Shown: in pieces, positions 35,791 to 43,404 of the stretch
Layout: every line of letters starts with the position of its first letter
How positions within the stretch are numbered: the stretch's first letter is position 1
Assembly (NCBI RefSeq): GCF_900109045.1
Contig: NZ_FNYL01000011.1
Location: 1 to 64,000, forward strand
Source: Dyadobacter sp. SG02
Lineage (GTDB): Bacteria > Bacteroidota > Bacteroidia > Cytophagales > Spirosomataceae
Direction: 5' to 3'
DNA: 64,000 nt
Notes under the pieces: model-generated
What the model was told of the DNA's origin: nothing
Databases searched by the model: none
The model's input: only the letters and a program-made list of their open reading frames with translations
Position numbers and translations under genes: made by a program

Positions 35791-36378
35791 CTACTCGCCT
35801 TCGAGCAGGAAGATCACCATGCTGCGCGCCCCGTGCGCGCCGATGACCAGCGATTGCTCAATATCAGCAGTTTTTGACGGACCTGCAATAAAGCAGCCCC
35901 AGCCTAATGTGTCCTGCAAGCGCACGTATGCGTCATGCATATTGTTCACGAGCGCGTTACGCGGGATCACGAACGCGAGGTTTTGGGTAATAAATGGCAA
36001 TACCCGGTGCGGCAAATACTGGTCGGAAACCCAAACGGCCCCATTTTCCGCCACACCAAACTCGGCCTGCACAATGGCTATCTCTACGGTTTCCAGCTCG
36101 TGCGGGTCGGAAACATTGAGGCTGAAATCCGCCCAGGTACTCAATGCGGGAATGGTAGTAGCGCGATTGACCACCTTTCCATAAAGTTCCTCCGCTTTTT
36201 GCGCAAGCTCTTCCAGGTCTTTCACCACGATTACTTCGGTGTAAATCAGGCCGAGCATTTCCCGGAATTTGTCTTCGGTATTTTCAAAATCGCTGGCAAA
36301 AGTGGTTACCGCCGGCAATGCCGCTTCTTCCGGCTTGTTCTGCCTGATTTTCGCTAATATGCTGTCTCGTGAGCTCAT
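35791..36378 (-). CDS. lutC: LutC, LUD-domain subunit of the L-lactate oxidation complex
   Basis: A 195-residue LUD-domain protein of the LutC/YkgG type, starting SSRDSILAKIRQNKPEE. It carries the family segments AEFGVAENGAVWVSDQ and AFVIPRNALVNNMHDAY. With LutA and LutB it forms the Fe-S complex that oxidises L-lactate to pyruvate. It starts 3 bp after the lutB stop, in the same direction. Confidence 0.92.
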   Translation of the reverse strand: MSSRDSILAKIRQNKPEEAALPAVTTFASDFENTEDKFREMLGLIYTEVIVVKDLEELAQKAEELYGKVVNRATTIPALSTWADFSLNVSDPHELETVEIAIVQAEFGVAENGAVWVSDQYLPHRVLPFITQNLAFVIPRNALVNNMHDAYVRLQDTLGWGCFIAGPSKTADIEQSLVIGAHGARSMVIFLLEGE

Positions 36379-36381
36379 CGT

Positions 36382-37758
36382 CTAATTTTTTCGGTTACGA
36401 ACGTACCAGTCCCGGAAACTTTCCTTCGGCGGCTCAGGCATATCGCGTTGTTTGTACCAGGGATTCAATCCGTTATTGACCATAAATGGCATCGCACGCA
36501 TCACAGTCCTCCCCAGCCTGCCCGACCATTGGTAAAACCGCGGCGCGGCGAGCACAGTCGACATTGCCCGGATGCCTATTTCCTTACTTTTCGGAACATG
36601 GCCTTCTTTGGCCAACACCTGCCGCCATTTATACAACTGATCATGAATATCGATTTTCACCGGGCATACATTGGAGCAGCTACCGCATAATGTACTCGCA
36701 AACGGGAGATCCGCATTCTTGGTCATATCCAGGTTCGGCGCGAGAATAGAACCGATCGGTCCGGCGACCGCATTATGGTAGCTATGGCCACCGCTTCTCC
36801 TGTAAACCGGGCAAGTGTTCATACAAGCCCCGCAGCGGATGCATTTCAGTGAATTCCTGAAATCTTTCCTTCCTAACTGCGTGCTCCGTCCGTTATCCAC
36901 TATTACAATATGCATTTCCTGCCCCTCCCGAGGCTTTTTGAAATGGCTGCTATATGTGGTAATCGGCTGACCGGTAGCGCTCCTTGCAAGCAGGCGCAGG
37001 AAAACGCCTAAATGCTCCTGTTTGGGAATAATCTTCTCAAAACCCATGCAGGCAATGTGAATATCGGCCAAATGCGCGCCCATATCCGCATTTCCTTCGT
37101 TGGTAGACACTACAAAACTACCGGTTTCCGCGACGGCGAAGTTGACGCCCGTCAATGCGGCACGGCGGGTTAGAAACTTGTCGCGCAAATGCTGGCGGGC
37201 AGCCTCGGTGAGGTATTGCGGATCGGTAGCGCCGGCGTCGGTCCCCAAATGCTCATGGAACAGATCGCCGATATCCTTCTTTTTCAAGTGTATGGCGGGA
37301 AGTACGATATGGCTTGGCGGCTCGTTGCGGAGTTGCACAATGCGTTCGCCAAGGTCGGTATCGATCACTTCGATGCCGTTTTTACTGAGGAACTCGTTCA
37401 TATGGCATTCCTCAGTCAGCATCGACTTGCTTTTCACCATCTTGTCGATCTTATGCTTTTTCAAAAGACCGAGTACGATTTCATTATGCTCCGCCGCATT
37501 GGCCGCCCAATGGACCTGCACACCGTTTTCCTTTGCTTTTTGTTCAAAAGAAACCAGCAGCTCGTCGAGGTGCGACAGTACATAATGCTTGATACCCGAA
37601 GCAGCTTCGCGAAGCTCCTCCCATTCGGGCAATTGTTTGGATGATTTATCGCGTTTCTGGCGGACAAACCACAGGGTTTCGTCGTGCCAGTTTACGTAAG
37701 GTTCGTCTCTGTTGAACACTTCGGAAGCGTCCGCGTGCTCCATTACTGTTTTGGACAT
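36382..37758 (-). CDS. lutB: LutB, Fe-S subunit of the L-lactate oxidation complex
   Basis: A 458-residue protein with an N-terminal LUD domain (about 50-290, with MLTEECHMNEFLSKNG and FAVAETGSFVVSTNEG) and a C-terminal ferredoxin-like region with two [4Fe-4S] motifs, CIRCGACMNTCPVYRR and CGSCSNVCPVK. This is the LutB/YkgF layout. The C-terminal part lacks a CCG domain, which is supplied by LutA. Between lutB and lutA lies a plus-strand gene, so lutBC need their own promoter in 37759-37998. Confidence 0.95.
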   Translation of the reverse strand: MSKTVMEHADASEVFNRDEPYVNWHDETLWFVRQKRDKSSKQLPEWEELREAASGIKHYVLSHLDELLVSFEQKAKENGVQVHWAANAAEHNEIVLGLLKKHKIDKMVKSKSMLTEECHMNEFLSKNGIEVIDTDLGERIVQLRNEPPSHIVLPAIHLKKKDIGDLFHEHLGTDAGATDPQYLTEAARQHLRDKFLTRRAALTGVNFAVAETGSFVVSTNEGNADMGAHLADIHIACMGFEKIIPKQEHLGVFLRLLARSATGQPITTYSSHFKKPREGQEMHIVIVDNGRSTQLGRKDFRNSLKCIRCGACMNTCPVYRRSGGHSYHNAVAGPIGSILAPNLDMTKNADLPFASTLCGSCSNVCPVKIDIHDQLYKWRQVLAKEGHVPKSKEIGIRAMSTVLAAPRFYQWSGRLGRTVMRAMPFMVNNGLNPWYKQRDMPEPPKESFRDWYVRNRKN

Positions 37759-37883
37759 AGTGCCTTAACAATTAGATAATGGTATTTAAAGAAGAATAAG
37801 ATTTGTACTTTTCACATTCGTTGCATTATTTCAAGTTTGCAGTTTGTTTAATAAACAACTTTTTACAAATCGAAAAAATGCTA

Positions 37884-37914
37884 TTTTATTGTACTGCAAT
37901 ATCTTATACTTTTG
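37884..37914 (+). promoter_or_regulatory. Promoter of the small secreted protein gene
   Basis: TACTTTTG at 37907-37914 is a perfect TAnnTTTG box. TTTT at 37884-37887 lies 19 nt before it as a weak -33 element. The leader to the start codon at 37999 is about 80 nt. The intergenic region back to lutB (37759-37998) is A/T-rich and must also hold the divergent lutBC promoter, which I could not place. Confidence 0.5.
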
Positions 37915-37998
37915 AATCAACAAAGTTTTTCGATCGGGGCATCGGAGTCTGAATTAAGTTCAGTTTAACTTTTTTTAGACATTTAAATATTAACTCCT

Positions 37999-38394
37999 AT
38001 GAAAACCAAAAACACTCTTATTATCGCAGCCTTGACAGGTCTGCTTCTATCAGGATCGGCATTTGCTGCAAATGCCCAGGACAACTTCGCTACTGCGGAC
38101 AAAACTGAAAACGCTTCTACCAAGCTGACTGTTCTGCAGGTTAAACCATTGCAATTCCGCGTTTCTTATAATAATCCTATTTCAAAAAATGTAGTCGTTC
38201 GTATTCTGGACAATGAGAAGAATGTGCTTTTCTCAGAAAACCGTAAAGTTGAGAACAACTACCTGAAATACTTCGATTTGTCAACTTTGATGGACGGTAC
38301 TTACACGTTCGAAATCACGGATGGTAAAGAGAAGACTGCACAATCGTTTGATATTTTGACTACAACCAGCCGCGTTGTTTCTTCAATTAACTAA
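37999..38394 (+). CDS. Small secreted protein, Ig-like, inserted between lutA and lutB
   Basis: A 131-residue protein. It has a signal peptide (about 1-27, ending ANAQ) and one small beta-sandwich-like domain: LQVKPLQFRVSYNNP, KNVVVRILDNEKNVLFSEN, and YFDLSTLMDGTYTFEITDG. The last block resembles the sandwich of T9SS sorting and FlgD-like Ig domains, but no sorting tail is evident. It is periplasmic or exported; function unknown. Such small DLSxLxxGxYxF proteins are common in Cytophagales. It is encoded against the flow of the surrounding lut genes with its own promoter and is not part of their transcript. Confidence 0.82.
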   Translation: MKTKNTLIIAALTGLLLSGSAFAANAQDNFATADKTENASTKLTVLQVKPLQFRVSYNNPISKNVVVRILDNEKNVLFSENRKVENNYLKYFDLSTLMDGTYTFEITDGKEKTAQSFDILTTTSRVVSSIN

Positions 38395-38473
38395 CAACGG
38401 GCGCTTCTCAGATTCCAAACATCCGTAAACTTTGTATAAACCGGGGCTCAATGTATGGGCTCCGGTTTTTGTT

Positions 38474-39256
38474 TTAGTGCTGCGTTTCCGCATTTCGGCG
38501 TTTCGGGGTCGCGGCATTCAGAATTTCCGCAATGTGCTTCACCTGCACATTGGAGTTACCGCGTTTGAGAATGCCGCCCAAATGCATCAGGCAACTCATA
38601 TCGGAGCCGGTAATGTATTCCGCATTATGCCGGATGTGGTCAGCTACGCGGTCCTTGCCCATTTTCACGGATACCGCTTCTTCGCTCACGCAGAATGTAC
38701 CGCCGAAACCGCAGCATTCGTCGGTACGGTCCAGGTCGATCAGTTCGATACCTTTCACCTGCTTTAAAAGTGATACCGGTTTCGAGTATGGCGAAGCATT
38801 CAATTCCGACATTTGCGACAAATGCAACCCTCGTTGCCCGTGGCAACCCTGATGCAGTCCTACCCGGTGCGGGAATTCGGCCTCAATGGTGTCTATTTTC
38901 AGAATATCAGTCAGGAACTCAACCAATTCGTATACTTTCTTGCGGAGTACTTTCGACTCGTCGGCCTTGTTATCGGCCTTCAAATGATCCTTGATATGCA
39001 GCACACAGCTACCCGACGGCGATACCACGTAGTCGCAATCTTTGAAAATATCATAAAACAGATTGTCGCACGAGCGTGACAGGTGTTCGAATCCGGAGTT
39101 GGCCATCGGCTGGCCGCAGCAGGTCTGATTCAGTGGAAATGTAACTGTACAGCCCAGCTTTTCAAGCAATTCGAGCGTAGCGATCCCTACCTGGGGATAG
39201 AACTGATCGACATAGCAGGGAATAAATAATCCGACTTTCCAATTTGAGTAATTCAT
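38474..39256 (-). CDS. lutA: LutA, CCG-domain Fe-S subunit of the L-lactate oxidation complex
   Basis: A 260-residue LutA/YkgE protein. Two cysteine-rich CCG domains are visible: NQTCCGQPMANSG (about 45) with SPSGSCVLHI, and TDECCGFGGTFCVSEE (about 190) with GSDMSCLMHLGG. These bind an unusual Fe-S cluster in the family. Together with LutB and LutC it oxidises L-lactate. It follows the endonuclease-fold gene after 3 bp, so it is co-transcribed with the deoxysugar genes upstream rather than directly with lutBC. Confidence 0.94.
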   Translation of the reverse strand: MNYSNWKVGLFIPCYVDQFYPQVGIATLELLEKLGCTVTFPLNQTCCGQPMANSGFEHLSRSCDNLFYDIFKDCDYVVSPSGSCVLHIKDHLKADNKADESKVLRKKVYELVEFLTDILKIDTIEAEFPHRVGLHQGCHGQRGLHLSQMSELNASPYSKPVSLLKQVKGIELIDLDRTDECCGFGGTFCVSEEAVSVKMGKDRVADHIRHNAEYITGSDMSCLMHLGGILKRGNSNVQVKHIAEILNAATPKRRNAETQH

Positions 39257-39259
39257 TTT

Positions 39260-40042
39260 CTACCAAAATTCAATGGTGGCCTGAATGGGATAGTGATCAG
39301 AAACGTCCGGATAATTCCTGATAACCTTGTAGTTTTTGATGCGGACCTTGTTATTGAGCAAGGCAAAAATGTAATCGAGCCGGTCGCCCGGTAAACCCTC
39401 GTTCCAGGTCTGCATCTGTGACCCGTGGGCAGCGTCCTGCCACTTCTTACGAAACGAGAAATAAGGCTGTTCGTTCGGTCTGGCACCCATATCCATGCCC
39501 AAAAGCACAGGCTGGACGCTATTGACGAGCATTTGATTTATGTAAGCGGCCTGCAATGCACGGTCCATGACGGACGCATATTCAAGCCGGGAGTTGCAAA
39601 ACCGGAAGGTAACCGACCTCGACAGCCGGATCAATCCGCAAAGCAGCACTTTCGGGTCGGAACCTGGCGTCCGCGGGAGATTGATCGTCTGCGTTTTTTC
39701 AAACGGCCAATTCGAAAGTATCCCCACGCCCTGTGTCCCGTTCTCGGCCGTGTCCGCCACCGCGTACGCATAATGCATGCCCGTTTGCGCGGCGATCTGC
39801 CTCAACTGGAACTGAACCTTTCCCTTGTCCATCAGGCTGTCGACCGCCTGTAATGCCACAAGATCCGGGTCATTTTCCTTGATTATCCTCAGAATATCCC
39901 GCAGGTTCGACTCTTCGTCGTTTTTCAGCCCATGCCGGATGTTGAAACTCATCAACTTCACTTCGACGGCCTGGCGGGGCTGAGACGAAAGCAATGCGAA
40001 TGATAAAACGAGGATGGATAATGCGTAAAGTAATCTACTCAA
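39260..40042 (-). CDS. Endonuclease/exonuclease/phosphatase-fold protein lacking catalytic residues
   Basis: A 260-residue protein with a probable signal peptide (about 1-20). The EEP fold is clear: VKLMSFNIRHGLKNDEE, DPDLVALQAVDSL, GVGILSNWPFEK, RLDYIFA, and VSDHYPIQATIEF. However, three catalytic positions deviate: the Mg-binding Glu of the LQEVD motif is Ala66, the catalytic His of the NTHLD motif is Arg152 (CNSRLEY), and the Asn of GDFN is Gly186 (GMDMGARP). Asp184, Asp223, Asp249 and His250 remain. It is likely a non-catalytic or altered enzyme. It sits within the deoxysugar-lut run, 3 bp before lutA and 37 bp after the mutarotase gene. Confidence 0.82.
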   Translation of the reverse strand: MSRLLYALSILVLSFALLSSQPRQAVEVKLMSFNIRHGLKNDEESNLRDILRIIKENDPDLVALQAVDSLMDKGKVQFQLRQIAAQTGMHYAYAVADTAENGTQGVGILSNWPFEKTQTINLPRTPGSDPKVLLCGLIRLSRSVTFRFCNSRLEYASVMDRALQAAYINQMLVNSVQPVLLGMDMGARPNEQPYFSFRKKWQDAAHGSQMQTWNEGLPGDRLDYIFALLNNKVRIKNYKVIRNYPDVSDHYPIQATIEFW

Positions 40043-40079
40043 CCTGTTCGAATGCTAGTTCATACTACGACCTTTATTC

Positions 40080-40409
40080 TCAGAGGGCAAATATCTGTTC
40101 CATTAAAACCCATTTTTCACCGGGTTTTGCAGTGGGTAATGCTTGCTGATATTTCCACATGAGCTGCTCCCATTCCTGCACTTTCGGATTGTCGGCGTCC
40201 ATTTGGCTTTTTGTTTCAAAACTAAAATCGTCTTCCGTTTCCATGATCATGAAAAGGCGGTTTCCCGTGCGATAAATATCCATTACGGTAATTCCTGCCT
40301 CGGTAATGCTCTTGTGAATTTCCGGCTGGATCTTTTTATGGTAACCCTCGTATTCCGCGATCATTTGTGGATCGTCTACCAGGTCCACCGCAAGACAATA
40401 TCTTTTCAT
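40080..40409 (-). CDS. L-rhamnose/L-fucose mutarotase family protein
   Basis: A 109-residue protein of the RhaM-like (DUF718) family: YCLAVDLVDDPQMIAEYEGYH, VWP-type region replaced by IQPEIHKSI, and ITVMDIYRTGNRLFMIMET. Members interconvert the anomers of 6-deoxyhexoses. It is immediately downstream of the fuconolactonase-type gene (8 bp), so it supplies the correct anomer to the sugar dehydrogenase of this pathway. Whether the sugar is fucose or rhamnose is not decided by the sequence. Confidence 0.88.
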   Translation of the reverse strand: MKRYCLAVDLVDDPQMIAEYEGYHKKIQPEIHKSITEAGITVMDIYRTGNRLFMIMETEDDFSFETKSQMDADNPKVQEWEQLMWKYQQALPTAKPGEKWVLMEQIFAL

Positions 40410-40417
40410 AGTACTAT

Positions 40418-41248
40418 TTAAAAATCGAGATTGTAAAATCTTCTCGCATTGTCTCCCATTACATCACGTACCTCGTCGTCGGAAAACATGCTGAGGTAAT
40501 CCGTCAGGATTCCTTTCGCGCCTTCGTACTCGCCTGCGACGAGGCATACGGGCCAGTCGGAGCCGTACATAATGCGTTCCGTACCGAATGCTTCGAAAAC
40601 CACGTCGAGATAAGGTTTAAAGTCGGCCTTCTCCCAATGCTGCCAGGTCGCTTCGGTAACCATGCCCGAGACTTTGCAATGCACGTTCGGCAATTCGGCG
40701 AGTCGGCGAATATCGTCTGCCCAGGGCTGCAGTTCCTGCGCTTTGATCAGCGGCTTGGCAATATGGTCCAGCACGAATTGTACATTTGGCAGCTTTACCG
40801 CGAAGTTGAATGCTTCTTTCAACTGGTTTTGGTAAATGAGAATGTCGTACGTAAAATCGAATGCGACCAGCGTGCCTACCCCTCTGATAAATTCAGGCTG
40901 CAACAGGAAGCCCTCCGGCTGCCCCTGCGCTACGTGGCGGAAACCTTTCAGTTTTTCAAATTGAGAATACCTTTCAAGCTGATCGTACAAATTCTCGGCC
41001 CGGAGATCCACCCAGCCTACGACGCCTTTCACGAAGTCGTTCGCCTCGGCCAGATGCAGGAGAAATTCCGTTTCCGAATCGGTCTGCGAAGCCTGCACGG
41101 CCACACAGCCGTCTACCTTGTTCGCTTTCAGTACCGGCCACAGGTCCTCCGGCAGAAAATTCCGCCGGATAACCTGCATATCGGGTGTGATCCACGAATC
41201 ACGCTCTTCGTCAAATATCCAGAAATGCTGGTGGGCGTCGATTACCAT
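40418..41248 (-). CDS. Amidohydrolase, L-fuconolactonase type
   Basis: A 276-residue COG3618-type amidohydrolase. The N-terminal metal-binding motif is IDAHQHFW; others are GVVGWVDLRAENL, FRHVAQGQPEGF, FVLDHIAKPLI and the C-terminal RIMYGSDWPVC with the catalytic Asp. The family hydrolyses sugar lactones such as L-fucono-1,5-lactone or L-rhamnono-lactone. It lies 3 bp after the FAH-family gene, in one operon. Confidence 0.9.
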   Translation of the reverse strand: MVIDAHQHFWIFDEERDSWITPDMQVIRRNFLPEDLWPVLKANKVDGCVAVQASQTDSETEFLLHLAEANDFVKGVVGWVDLRAENLYDQLERYSQFEKLKGFRHVAQGQPEGFLLQPEFIRGVGTLVAFDFTYDILIYQNQLKEAFNFAVKLPNVQFVLDHIAKPLIKAQELQPWADDIRRLAELPNVHCKVSGMVTEATWQHWEKADFKPYLDVVFEAFGTERIMYGSDWPVCLVAGEYEGAKGILTDYLSMFSDDEVRDVMGDNARRFYNLDF

Positions 41249-41251
41249 ATA

Positions 41252-42115
41252 TTAAACGGCCTTCCAGGCAATTGCTTCCTGTTTTTGCGAACCTAGTTTT
41301 TCGATACCCAATTCCACGACGTCGCCTGGTTTCAAATAAACCGGCGGCTTCATACCCAATCCCACGCCGGCCGGTGTACCGGTGGTGATCACATCCCCCG
41401 GAAGCAGCGTCATGAACTGGCTCAGGTAGCTTACCAGGAAAGGAATCTGGAAAATCATATCGGAGGTATTGCTATCCTGGATTTTCTTGCCATTCAGTTC
41501 AAGCCATAGATCGAGGTCATTGGCATTGCCTACTTCGTCGGAAGTGACCAGGTATGGGCCCAGCGGCGCGAAGGTGTCGTTACTTTTACCTTTCACCCAT
41601 TGTCCGCCGCGCTCCATTTGGAACGCCCGTTCCGAATAGTCGTTGTGGACTGCATAACCAGCCACGTAGTCGAGTGCATTCGCTTCGTCTACATAACTTG
41701 TTTTCTTACCAATCACCACTGCCAGTTCCACCTCCCAGTCGGTTTTCTCCGAATTTCTAGGGATAATCACCTGATCAAAAGGCCCGCACAACGCGGATGT
41801 CGACTTGAAGAAAATGATCGGCTCTTTCGGCAGCTCCGTTGCACCCGATTCATACGCATGTTTGGCATAGTTCATACCAATGCAGACGATCTTCGAAGGA
41901 CGCGCAACGCAAGAGCCGTAGCGGAAACCGTCATCCACTTTGGGAGCGGAAGCCGCATGGGTTTCCAGCCAGCTTTGCAGACGGGCGATACCGTCGGTGG
42001 CAAAGAATTTCTCGTTGTAATCTTCGCCAAATGCCGAGACATCCAGCTTCGTACCGTCGGCCAATTCTACGCCCGGCTTTTCATTTTCAAATGCACCAAA
42101 TCGAAAAAGTTTCAT
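41252..42115 (-). CDS. Fumarylacetoacetate hydrolase-family protein, probable 2,4-diketo-3-deoxy-sugar-acid hydrolase
   Basis: A 287-residue protein of the FAH superfamily. The C-terminal catalytic domain holds IVCIGMNYAKHAYESG, EPIIFFKS, DWEVELAVVIGKK with the metal-binding Glu residues, and GDVITTGTPAGVGLGM. The closest known role by context is the hydrolysis of L-2,4-diketo-3-deoxyfuconate (or the rhamnonate equivalent) into pyruvate and L-lactate; ureidoglycolate lyase and fumarylpyruvate hydrolase are the other common family roles. Operon position between SDR and fuconolactonase favours the first. Confidence 0.88.
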   Translation of the reverse strand: MKLFRFGAFENEKPGVELADGTKLDVSAFGEDYNEKFFATDGIARLQSWLETHAASAPKVDDGFRYGSCVARPSKIVCIGMNYAKHAYESGATELPKEPIIFFKSTSALCGPFDQVIIPRNSEKTDWEVELAVVIGKKTSYVDEANALDYVAGYAVHNDYSERAFQMERGGQWVKGKSNDTFAPLGPYLVTSDEVGNANDLDLWLELNGKKIQDSNTSDMIFQIPFLVSYLSQFMTLLPGDVITTGTPAGVGLGMKPPVYLKPGDVVELGIEKLGSQKQEAIAWKAV

Positions 42116-42173
42116 AATGTATGGTCTCGCTTCGGGTATGTGGCCGTCGGCAGGGTTAGATTATAGGGTTGTA

Positions 42174-42947
42174 TTAATTGTTCAATTTTTCAAAACCGCC
42201 ATCGATCAGATAATCGCAGCCGGTGATAAAGCCTGCCTCGTCGGAGCAGAGATACAATGCCAATGCACCGATTTCCTCCGGCTTTGCCATGCGGCCGATA
42301 GGCTGCGTTTTCGATAGTTTTTCAAACATTTCCTGTTCTTTGCCAGGGTAATTTTTTGAAATAAATCCATCCACAAAAGGCGTATGCACGCGTGCCGGCG
42401 AGATGCTGTTGCAACGGATACCATCCGCCAGATAATCGCGGGCTACCGACAATGTCATGGAATAAACCGCACCTTTTGCAGTAGAATAAGCAAAGCGGTC
42501 GGGTATTCCTACTGTTGCGGCGATGGATGCCATGTTCAAAATCACCCCTCCGCCATTCGATTTCAAATGCGGAATAGTCGCTGCAAGGCAGTTGTAGACG
42601 CCTTTCACATTGATATTGATCACCCTGTCGAAATCGATCTCCGCGGTTGTATCCGCCTTGCCAATGTGCGCGATCCCGGCATTGTTGACCAGGATATTGA
42701 TTGGGTGCTGCGTCGCGATGGCGTTGATAATGTTGACGACATCGGCCTGTTTGGAGATGTCCAGTGCGTGTGCCTCAGCTTGTCCGCCTTCCGCGGTGAT
42801 TTCGCTCACCACCTGATTGGCCAGATCAATATTGAGTTCCAAAATGTGCACATAAGCTCCCTGCTTCGCGAAAGTTTTGGAGATCGCCAATCCGATCCCG
42901 CTCGCTCCGCCGGTTACCAGTGCTGTTTTTCCTGTTAGATTGAACAT
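42174..42947 (-). CDS. SDR oxidoreductase, probable 2-keto-3-deoxy-sugar-acid or deoxysugar dehydrogenase
   Basis: A 257-residue classical SDR counted from MFNLTGKTALVTGG; seven codons upstream are in the frame but not conserved. TGGASGIG is the NAD(P) site, NNAGIAH the structural motif, and S-Y-K the catalytic set, with YSTAKGAVYSM carrying Tyr and Lys. An Asp/Glu-type residue at the end of beta-2 (ILELNIDLA) favours NAD(H). By context it oxidises L-fucose to the lactone, 2-keto-3-deoxy-L-fuconate to the diketo acid, or both; only one dehydrogenase is present in the block. Confidence 0.9.
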   Translation of the reverse strand: MFNLTGKTALVTGGASGIGLAISKTFAKQGAYVHILELNIDLANQVVSEITAEGGQAEAHALDISKQADVVNIINAIATQHPINILVNNAGIAHIGKADTTAEIDFDRVININVKGVYNCLAATIPHLKSNGGGVILNMASIAATVGIPDRFAYSTAKGAVYSMTLSVARDYLADGIRCNSISPARVHTPFVDGFISKNYPGKEQEMFEKLSKTQPIGRMAKPEEIGALALYLCSDEAGFITGCDYLIDGGFEKLNN

Positions 42948-43404
42948 AGTTGGTTGGTCTGGGCCCAAGGCTGAAGCCTTGGGTTAATGATAGTTGTGCT
43001 TGTTGCTCCGGATCCGGGGGTTGAAACCCCCGGCAATGGATTTTGGGTTGCTCTGCAATTGCCTCCGGTTGCCCTGTGCTTCGCAAATTTTAATAATTTC
43101 AATCAAATCTATTTCCGTCGGTTTCAACCGACGGGCACAGGCGGGGTTGCCCCCGGCAATGGATTTTGGATTGCTCTGCAATTGCCTCCGGTTGCCCTGT
43201 GCTTTGCAAATTTTAATAATTTCAATCAAATCTATTTCCGTCGGTTTCAACCGACGGGCACAGGCGGGGTTGCCCCCGGCAATGGATTTTGGATTGCTCT
43301 GCAATTACCTCCGGTTGCCCTATGCTTCGCAAATTTTAATAATTTCAATCAAATCTATTTCCGTCGGTTTCAACCGACGGGCACAGGCGAGACACCCCCA
43401 ACAA
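42948..43404. other. Intergenic region holding REP-like hairpins and 123-bp repeats
   Basis: This 457-bp region between two operon-direction genes contains no real gene. It holds one isolated hairpin at 42964-42983 (CCCAAGGCT-GA-AGCCTTGGG) and then the 123-bp tandem array described separately. The open frames across it on both strands follow from the repeat length being a multiple of three. Confidence 0.85.
43014..43390. repeat. REP/BIME-like array: three 123-bp units with hairpins
   Basis: The segment beginning CAATGGATTTTGG recurs at 43034, 43157 and 43280, so the period is exactly 123 bp, with very few differences. Each unit carries a perfect 9-bp hairpin CCGTCGGTT-TC-AACCGACGG (43115-43134, 43238-43257, 43361-43380). 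The first unit is preceded by CCGGGGGTT-GA-AACCCCCGG (43014-43033); the later copies show GGGGTTGCCCC at that place. The hairpins share form (CC, variable stem, GA loop, GG, then xAATgga) and alternate in orientation, as in bacterial interspersed mosaic elements. Confidence 0.9.

Noticed and set aside
43014..43390. CRISPR array
   Set aside because: The whole 123-bp unit is repeated, including what would be spacers, and there are no cas genes nearby. It is a tandem REP-like array.
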